This document shows positions 59,101 through 64,000 of a stretch of 64,000 nucleotides of DNA, one piece after another. The position numbers were made by a program, and so were the translations under genes. Below the pieces are notes generated by a model that saw nothing but the letters and a program-made list of their open reading frames with translations, was not told the DNA's origin and did not search any database. Source of the DNA: Ophiura sarsii (Eukaryota > Echinodermata > Ophiuroidea > Amphilepidida > Ophiuridae). The stretch spans positions 21,191,259-21,255,258 of the forward strand of contig CM069447.1 of the NCBI GenBank assembly GCA_035610835.1, written 5' to 3'. Numbering within the stretch: the first letter of the stretch is position 1; each line of letters starts with the position of its first letter.

Positions 59101-60856
59101 ACTGGCAAATCGGTTTGCAACATATTTCACCAGTAAGATACAAACCATCAGGATGAATCTCACATCAAATGCTCCTGTGTCTTCTGAGATTCAATCAACA
59201 ATATCCGCCTTGTCTTGGAAGGAGTTTAACACAGTTTCTGATGCTGAGATAAAGGACATAATTGTGAAATCTCCAAGTGCCACAGGGCTTATTGATCCTA
59301 TGCCAACATGGTTGATCAATAAGTTACTTGATTCACTGCTACTCATAATCACATCCATCGTGAATATGTCACTTACAGCGGGAGTGGTACCATCTTCAAT
59401 GAAATCAGCAGTCATTAAGCCTCTACTCAAGAAACAGAGCTTGGATTGTAATGTCTTACAAAATTATCGTCCTTAGCAATCTATCCTTCATCTCGAAAGT
59501 TCTTGAGCGTGCTGTGGCTAAGCAGCTGAAGCAGCATATGTCTGATCACAACTTGTAAGAACAATTTCAATCGGCATACAAACAATTCCATAGCACGGAA
59601 TCTGCTTTGCTGAGGGTCCGCAATGACATATTATGTGCAATGGAGAATCAGGGTGTCACCGTGCTAGTTCTTTTGGATCTTAGCAGTGCATTTGACACTA
59701 TCGACCATGCAATATTACTTGCCAAAATGCAACATCGTCTAGGAATAAGTGGTCCCATCTTGGACTGGTTCAAATCATATCTTTCGGATCGGACTCAATG
59801 TGTGCATATTAATGGAAAGTCTTCTGCTCCACAACATCTACAATATGGCGTACCGCAAGGGTCAGTGCTTGGGCCTCTACTATTTTCCATCTACATTCTG
59901 CCACTTGGGGACATTATTCGTAGACACCAAATGGAGTTACACATCTACGCGGATGACACTCAAGTTTATCTGTCTGTCTGTCCAACAACTCCCAATTGTG
60001 TCAAGCTTGCTGTATCTAGACTTGAACAGTGTGTAAATGACATCAATGAGTGGATGTCAGCTAATTTTCTCAAGCTGAATGGTGATAAAACAGAGGTCAT
60101 TATGCTCGGTTTTAAAACCCAACTTGCCAAGATTAATCTCTTAAATGTGAATATCGCTGGCATTGACATACCTATCAAATCTGATCCTGTGAGGAATCTT
60201 GGGGTTATGTTTGACTCTGGTTTGACAATGGCAGCTCAAGTTGCTAATATTACCAGATCGGCAAGTTTCCAACTCAGAAACATCGGTAAGGCCCGGAGAA
60301 TGTTAACCACGGATTCCACTAAAATAGCTGTGCACACATTGGTCACTTCAAGACTTGACTACTGCAACAGCTAAGCAAGACTCTCATCACAAGACTTCAG
60401 AATGTGCAACGTACTGCAGCATGAGAAAGAGAAAGTATGACCCTATATCTCAAGATCTTGTTCACCTTCATTGGCTTCCGATTGAGTACAGGATTGATTT
60501 CAAGATTTTAGTCCTCACATATAAATCTCTCCATCAACAAACACCGGACTATCTTGCAAACTTGCTCCATGTTCAGACTGGTCGCAGGTGTCCACGCTCC
60601 ACCTCTTCTGCACCACATTTGGTTGAACCCAGAACTCACCTTATCACATTTGCTGATCGTGCCTTCTCATCCTATGCTCCTCGTCAATGGAACCGGCTTC
60701 CTGATCATATCAGAAATGCAGATTCCATTAACATATTTAAACGACTTTTAAAATGTCATCTTTTTGAACATGCTTTTGTAAAGTAGTTTTCTCTGTGGTA
60801 CATTGTGCCAAAGCGCCTTAGTACAAGTTTCTTGGTTCTGGCGCTATATAAATTTC

Positions 60857-60927
<71 letters not shown>

Positions 60928-62243
60928 AATACGGCTTTAACACTTTCAACGCGGCAGGCGTCTGCAGACGACATTCCACACAATGTTTCAAAATGTCAAA
61001 ATTATTGGAATCATATTTAGAATCACCGTGAGAAATGCATTGAAATAAGTACAAACATGACTAGTATTGGGTCAGTAATCCTAGAAATAGACTTCGAAAA
61101 TTGGGAACGGTTTCGGAAAAATCTGTTTTGTGTAATGGTAAAACTGATAGCCGTGCGGAAAGTATCTTACCCTCTTCCACAGCGGTATTCCCATCCTAGA
61201 TAAGTTGCTAAAATAGCAGCCGTGACTAAGAATACCACAGCACCAATATTACAGGCCCCGGAAAAACCAAAAACGTCGATTAGGCCACCTCCTAATATAG
61301 GCCCGAGGAATGATCTGTAAGCAAATAAAACCAAATAAACTACTCAGAAAAAGTCCATAGTGGTGTTTTTTTCAATCACCAATCACGATGTCATATTTGT
61401 AGCAATGACCTATTGTAATTCTCTTCCAATTGCTTGAGAATGCGGGGAGGTCTCAATCAAATTTACTACTATGTGGCGCTCAATATAACAACTCTGTTCA
61501 ATGAAGTGTTACATCGACAATCATATTGACTCTTGACACAAAATAGGGATTATTTTGGCACATTCAGAAAGAGACCTCCTCTTATTTGCAGGCAAGTTGC
61601 TGAGCACTAAAAGAAGTGATTGCTACAAATTTGGTATCATCGGATTGATGAACACGAAGTTTTTCATTGATGTCCTCAACACTATATGAACATATACATA
61701 GACCAGCCAAAGGCAATAAATGTGTTTATTTATTTTTTATATCAGCATTTGTTGTTACAGTTTGACACCTAGGTTAAATAAAGTAGGCATACTTAAATAG
61801 TAAGCTTTCCAATGAAACAAATAGAAATATAATTTTTAAGACATGTTCAATAAAAAATGTGTTATTAATATCTTTGAACAATGTAATATCTACCAGTAAT
61901 CAGTTAGACCTGATTTAAGGTCTATCTAAGGAATAATTTGGACTTCGGGCTGCTAACATATAAATAAAATAAGGGCACAAAGGAGTACAAATGGGCAATT
62001 TTCTCAGTTCTTAGTTTGTTGCCACTTATATTTGCTAGTTGCTTAATCTATCAGGCGATGCCTGAATAAATCATCAAATTGGTTTGACATGGTCTATGAC
62101 ATTTATAGATAGTTTGATGATGATAAATAGGGTAAACTGCAATCTAGTAACGGTATGTAACATCTTACCCGAATGAAAATGAACCCCAGAACAATCCAGC
62201 AATTATACTCTGCGTACCAAAGTTGTCCGGCAGTCCGCACCAC
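44083..62243 (-). CDS. SLC18B1-like: Second SLC18B1-like MFS transporter, last 3 exons (partial)
   Basis: Minus-strand paralog of the 2419-27472 gene. Exons in the window are 62243-62169, 61314-61171 and 44158-44083, with the same phases and splice sites as exons 11-13. Exons 1-10 must lie beyond position 64000; no exon 10 match was found at 62244-64000. The coding sequence in the first two exons is intact and about 97% identical, so the copy may be functional. The last exon is more changed and stops two codons earlier (TAG where gene 1 has AAG). Intron 12 is 17,012 bp against 1,283 bp in gene 1, because it contains the LINE and satellite complex. If any upstream exon is lost, this is a pseudogene. 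Confidence 0.8.
44225..44300 (+). repeat. tRNA-derived SINE head, intron 12 of gene 2
   Basis: Box B 'GGGTTCGAATCCCCCTACCG' on the plus strand; orthologous within the duplication to 27230-27330 (minus). Confidence 0.65.
44528..44608 (-). repeat. tRNA-like SINE head or tRNA pseudogene
   Basis: On the minus strand 'gtggcccaatggacaaggca' (box A) and 'GGGTTCGATTCCCGGGCGAG' (box B) have tRNA spacing. The ends 'gaggtct' and 'gcgagatc' pair only partly, so I do not call a functional tRNA. Confidence 0.6.
45396..45643 (+). mobile_element. TTAA-type MITE, best copy (family reference)
   Basis: Flanked by TTAA, with TIRs TTAACACTTTCCACGCGG and 'ccgcgtgaaaagtgttaa'. Conserved interior: 'ttttaccatatacaaaacag', 'accaatactaggcatgtttg', 'ggaatgtcgtctgcag'. 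About 248 bp. Other copies: 17929-18040 (truncated), 26114-26352, 30660-30902, 35445-35690, 60937-61164 (inverted), and a fragment near 45838-45925. TTAA targets point to piggyBac or Kolobok. Confidence 0.88.
45779..46071. mobile_element. Foldback element interrupted by a MITE fragment
   Basis: 'ggaaagctcgaggaaagagc' (45784) pairs with 'gctctttcctcgagctttcc' (about 46042-46061). The inner arms 'cctttt.tctatattgtt' also pair (45948 with 46020). A piece of the TTAA MITE (about 45808-45930) sits inside the left arm and splits it. Confidence 0.7.
47463..47558. mobile_element. 96-bp Harbinger-type MITE
   Basis: TIR GGGGCCATATCCAAACT, exact at both ends, flanked by TAA on both sides (47460-47462, 47559-47561). 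A 3-bp TAA duplication and GGG-starting TIR fit PIF/Harbinger. Very small, non-coding. Confidence 0.85.
48798..49868. mobile_element. 1.06-kb TIR element, copy 2
   Basis: Nearly identical along its length to 22456-23514 and in the same orientation. The right terminal 'tgaccata' is missing: the sequence changes at about 49868 into the LINE. Either the LINE landed in it or a deletion joined them. The stretch before it (46,100-48,790) holds only AT-rich non-coding sequence and the small MITE at 47463. Confidence 0.85.
49869..50024 (+). pseudogene. LINE endonuclease, N-terminal piece
   Basis: It encodes SLYSLNCQGANEKSTTGIIT then DLIVEHQIQIL. 'LNCQGA..K...' is the usual opening of an APE-type endonuclease domain in CR1/L2 elements ('NVRSL..K' position). 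It is cut at the 8-bp duplicated site. Confidence 0.75.
50160..56170. repeat. ~139-bp satellite array, about 40 copies
   Basis: Each unit has two related ~70-bp halves. Half A starts TGTGATGTTTCAAAATAACG (cctcac...), half B starts TGTGATGTTTCAAAATCTCA (cttcg...). Both end in 'tgtgatgaaa'. Usually they alternate A-B, but A-A (for example 51080-51180) and B-B (52090-52140, 52330-52390) neighbours occur. Identity between units is very high in the middle and falls toward the right end (56100-56250). AT-rich, no coding potential. Confidence 0.95.
51421..55840 (+). repeat. Higher-order duplication inside the satellite (2279 bp)
   Basis: Private variants repeat at exactly 2279 bp: 'cgaaaattc' at 51427 and 53706, 'gtgtgctg' at 51754 and 54033, 'tctaatgtataat' at 52388 and 54667. 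After about 52650 the second block lacks one 139-bp unit. So a block of ~16 units was duplicated once as a whole, recently relative to the divergence of single units. Confidence 0.88.
56512..56786 (+). pseudogene. LINE endonuclease, middle piece
   Basis: It encodes CLTETWLAGNQSDDFCLQSM then TPSGYDSVNVPRGGGDPHGG, 'IAVVYKKGFKI' and 'VVTIYRPCPSTK'. LTETWL and RGGG..GG(I/V)A are standard APE-endonuclease motifs. It ends at the TAA target of the next insertion. Confidence 0.85.
56787..57321. mobile_element. 535-bp Harbinger-like MITE in the LINE
   Basis: TIRs of about 55 bp start GGGG.GACGTCAAAACTCG (left) and, inverted, GGGATCACGTCAAAACTCG. TAA flanks both sides (56784-56786, 57322-57324). Excising it gives the LINE codons PSTK|NRLTTG in frame. 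'accgcccgg' and 'ccggttacgg' motifs make its ends GC-rich while the centre is AT-rich. Confidence 0.85.
57325..57536 (+). pseudogene. LINE endonuclease, C-terminal piece
   Basis: It encodes NRLTTGMFFEEFFQFMQDLA then 'WDLVVVGDLNLHLD', 'FCDLMNGLGLKQSV' and GPTHRCGHT. GDLN.H and TH..G.TLD are the last conserved endonuclease motifs. It is cut at CCATACAC. Confidence 0.85.
57537..58504. mobile_element. 968-bp hAT-like foldback element in the LINE
   Basis: 8-bp duplication CCATACAC (57529-57536, 58505-58512), ends TAGGGTGCATCTTCTCCCCC inverted at both sides. The arms match for about 300 bp (57537-57870 against 58208-58504). Excision gives the LINE sequence GHT|LDVVIS in frame. The left arm carries a G-rich expansion (57652-57697) where the right arm has only about six C. 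Non-coding. Confidence 0.9.
57652..57697. repeat. G-rich homopolymer tract
   Basis: Near-continuous G run of 46 bases broken by one T and one AGA. It lies in one arm of a foldback element and is missing from the other, so it expanded after insertion or is an assembly problem. Confidence 0.8.
58513..60786 (+). pseudogene. LINE reverse transcriptase region, decayed
   Basis: Starts LDVVISRDNDITLLETL, shifts frame near 58580, then a linker (58697-59476) and reverse transcriptase. RT landmarks: 'PMPTWLINKLL' (59299 on), 'NYRP', 'LLDLSSAFDTIDHAILL' (motif with the first catalytic Asp), 'YGVPQGSVLGPLLFSIYI', IYADDTQVYLS (YADD catalytic pair, 59946-59978), 'LKLNGDKTEV', 'LGVMFDSGLTM'. C-terminal 'LHWLPIEYRIDFKILVLTYK' and 'WNRLPDHIRNAD...FKRLLK' (60460-60786) complete the CR1/L2 layout. 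Breaks: one-base deletion at about 59471, a stop at about 59556 (Tyr codon to TAA), small deletion near 60373. Confidence 0.9.
60857..60926 (+). repeat. (ATTG)n microsatellite at the LINE 3' end
   Basis: About 17 ATTG/TGAT units directly after 'gcgctatataaatttc'. CR1/L2-type LINEs usually end in such short tandem repeats rather than poly(A). Confidence 0.92.
60937..61164 (-). mobile_element. TTAA-type MITE at the gene 2 exon 12 donor
   Basis: Inverted copy of the 45396-45643 family. Read on the minus strand it begins 'ACTTTCCGCACGGCTATC' immediately after the splice donor gtaagat of exon 12, and ends with 'gcgttgaaagtgttaa'. Orthologous to 26114-26352. Confidence 0.85.
61171..61314 (-). CDS. 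Gene 2 exon 12 (helices 11-12)
   Basis: 144 nt, acceptor gcttacag|A, donor GG|gtaaga. It encodes SFLGPILGGGLIDVFGFSGA then CNIGAVVFLVTAAILATYLG and WEYRCGRG. Frame intact. Four differences from gene 1 exon 12 (97% identical). Confidence 0.9.
61315..62168 (-). other. Intron 11 of gene 2, aligned with gene 1 intron 11
   Basis: Alignable with 24813-25963 at both ends and in the middle, for example 'catcgcctgatagattaagc' at 25332 and inverted near 62040. It lacks the 24881-25290 MITE. It holds about 200 bp (61560-61800) without a clear counterpart. No genes. Confidence 0.75.
62169..62243 (-). CDS. Gene 2 exon 11
   Basis: 75 nt, acceptor attttcag|G, donor GG|gtaaga. Protein identical to gene 1 exon 11 (WCGLPDNFGTQSIIAGLFWG then SFSFG); three silent changes only, suggesting purifying selection or recent origin. 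Confidence 0.9.
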
Positions 62244-62524
62244 CTGAAAATATAAACCAAAATTACGTTAAAAACATTAGATGTATAGGCCAACATACTG
62301 CCATAGGATGGCTATTTAAAAGAGAGTCTAACTTGGAAGCAAAACCCTTTTCCGATTGCCTATTGAAATGATGACATTGTTAGGATCTCAAAAGGATTGC
62401 AATATTAGTATGGGCTATTCTATGTGGAAGACATTTACCACAGAGAGTGTACATTTCAAATGGAATTACCTGGCAGGGTCACTCAACTTGAAATATCCCT
62501 GCGGGGAAGGTTAAGGCCATGGCT

Positions 62525-63070
62525 TTCATAGGGTGTATGGCAGGGCTCGCGTTCTTGCGCGTCCTCGCGTCCTAGGACCCCTTATTTTCTTGTTGGACGA
62601 TATTGGACGCGTAAGTTTACATATTGAACTTCACTAACGGGTCCCAATCGAAAATAAAGGGACCCCTTAAATCTGACGATGTATGGACGTGGAAACCTTA
62701 AGACATTCTGAAAATTGTCAATCTCCATCCTGTGCCTACATTTTAAATTTAATAATGTCCGTAAAAGATAAATACAATGCAAATCCTGTATTTTAAAAGT
62801 TGTTAAACACACAAAATCGCTTCCGAATTGCTTCCGCAAAAGTTTCAAGCGATTTCCAAAACATTCTATATATAAGTATCTTCTACTGATTAACATGGAC
62901 ACGACATAGGTATATGAGTTACATGATCTTACGCTAGTGTGCGTATCTGTGTTAGCGACTGTTTGTCTCTAAAAAATTTTTTGACCATTTTCAAAGACTC
63001 AAACTTCAGGACCCCTTATATTTCTGGGGGACCCCTTAAATTTAGTTTTTGCAGTCCTGAAATTAAGATT
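62525..63070. repeat. Unclassified insertion with GGACCCCTTA repeats
   Basis: 'gaccccttat/aaat' occurs at about 62576, 62662, 63011 and 63030. It interrupts the alignment between intron 10 of the two genes (62330-62490 aligns with 23860-24055). An open minus-strand frame of 106 codons (62582-62902) has no recognisable domain and I do not call it a gene. Confidence 0.5.
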
Positions 63071-63318
63071 GACCCCACCATAAGTCTAAATATAACATCC
63101 TAGAAAAGGTAAAAGATGCTGTAAATATACCTAAATGTTTCATAATTTGGCATTTGTAGGTTATTTCCTCCACATTAGGCCCAACATCTATAGCTTTTTC
63201 TTGAATAGTATCATTTTACACGATTTTACTGTTTCCACTAATTTAGAACTAAAATCCCTGATCCTAGGATATAGGCAGCCTGTCGTACCTCAGAAAGATA
63301 ATATCATTGGCCCGTAGC

Positions 63319-63394
63319 GGGGGGGGGGGGGGGGGGGGGGGGGGGGGAATGCTGGTTATACCCCCCCCCCCCCCACACACACACACACACACAC
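63319..63394. repeat. poly-G / poly-C / (CA)n low-complexity cluster
   Basis: G run (63319-63347), then 13 bases later a C run and about ten CA units. The G and C runs could pair as a hairpin stem. The length may be unreliable. Confidence 0.85.
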
Positions 63395-63800
63395 AAATGA
63401 TTGTTTTTAAGCAGAAGACATCTTGATCTTCAATAAAATTTAAAAAAACCCAATGATTTGAATGAACCAGTTTGCTCTAAACAATTAACACGAACTTGAC
63501 CTCTTAACCACACAAAGCAATAGTGAACTAATTTGGCGGTGTGGGGCTATAAGGAATAATACGAATTAATTTATATTCCGTGGTGTTTGGTGTTGGAAAT
63601 ATTTAAACAAAATGGTCACCCAGGCATGATGTTTAAACAATCTGTACACGTGTCAAATTTGATTCTTCATAATTATTCTTAAAATATGAACTATTATAGT
63701 TTGTGACGCTTCACGCTTGCAAGTATTGCATCATTCTTTAAAGGCATGTTATAAAATATGTTTCATGGGACGCCCTCTATCTTTATTTTCGTTCTCTATA

Positions 63801-63981
63801 TGCAGGCATGAGAATGGAGTTTTGAAAATAGCAGGAAAGTGGTTAAAATTCCTAAAAAAGCGCGTGAAATTGGGTAAAAAAGGCCAAAAACAGGCGAAAA
63901 TTAAATAAAACTGCGTACATTGTCACTTTAAAAAAAGCAGGAATTCCTGCTTTTCCTGAAGATTCTCATGCCTGTATATGC
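63801..63981. mobile_element. ~180-bp TIR element near the right edge
   Basis: 'atatgcaggcatgagaat' (63801-63818) is matched inverted by 'attctcatgcctgtatat' (63961-63978). It contains an inner 'gcaggaattcctgc' palindrome. Non-coding MITE, in intron 10 of gene 2 by position. Confidence 0.75.
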
Positions 63982-64000
63982 AATTTATTTTGGTCACATT

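Larger units (their letters stand above)
49869..60926 (+). mobile_element. CR1/L2-like LINE, broken by three nested insertions
   Basis: A non-LTR retrotransposon of about 3 kb if its insertions are ignored. Segments in order: 49869-50024 (endonuclease start), 56512-56786, 57325-57536 (endonuclease, GDLNLH and GPTHRCGHTL motifs), 58513-60786 (linker, reverse transcriptase with YADD, C-terminal domain). The 3' end 'ggcgctatataaattt' and ATTG microsatellite (60857-60926) are typical of the CR1/L2 group. Frameshifts and stops (about 58580, 59471, 59556, 60373) show it is dead. It lies in intron 12 of the second transporter, in antisense orientation to it. Confidence 0.88.

Noticed and set aside
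62582..62902. 106-codon minus-strand gene
   Set aside because: No recognisable domain, inside an insertion in an intron, with repeated GGACCCCTTA motifs. Likely chance.
63319..63394. Functional G-quadruplex or telomere-like signal
   Set aside because: Plain G and C homopolymers with (CA)n. No telomeric TTAGGG units, and length calls are unreliable.

Overview
AT-rich, repeat-dense eukaryotic DNA from an animal nuclear genome, most likely a marine invertebrate. An ambulacrarian or similar deuterostome is a guess from the repeat style: CR1/L2-type LINE ends, many small TIR elements, tRNA-derived SINE heads. Genes are split by long introns. There are no operons, bacterial genes or CRISPR arrays.

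The one clear host gene is a 13-exon, plus-strand major facilitator superfamily transporter (about 515 aa, SLC18B1-like). It runs from the ATG at 2419 to the TGA at 27472, every junction is GT/AG, and the phases close exactly. Its introns are packed with foldback/MITE elements. A second, paralogous copy lies tail-to-tail on the minus strand. Its last three exons (62243-62169, 61314-61171, 44158-44083) are in the window and the rest lies beyond the right edge. The 3' flanks of both genes (27473-29060 and 42600-44082) align as inverted arms, so the locus is an inverted segmental duplication. Comparing the arms shows empty sites for several insertions and so orders them in time.

The roughly 13 kb between the arms (29.1-42.6 kb) is a repeat field. 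It holds a hairpin-in-hairpin foldback element with 33-bp perfect TIRs and a 6-bp target duplication (36452-37705), a Tc1/mariner element turned into a giant palindrome (38472-40164), LINE remnants (30.2, 33.4-34.3 kb), and an odd GC-rich block (34.3-35.3 kb).

Intron 12 of the second gene has grown to 17 kb, against 1.3 kb in the first. It contains a decayed CR1/L2-like LINE (about 49.87-60.93 kb) broken by three nested DNA elements. Each can be removed in silico by collapsing its target-site duplication, which restores the LINE reading frame at that junction. The largest, 50025-56503, has 17-bp identical subterminal TIRs and an 8-bp duplication (hAT-like). Almost all of its interior is a ~139-bp satellite made of two related ~70-bp halves, with a 2279-bp higher-order duplication. 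This satellite-carrying transposon and the hairpin-array foldback are the most unusual structures here. All family names rest on sequence reading without database search.
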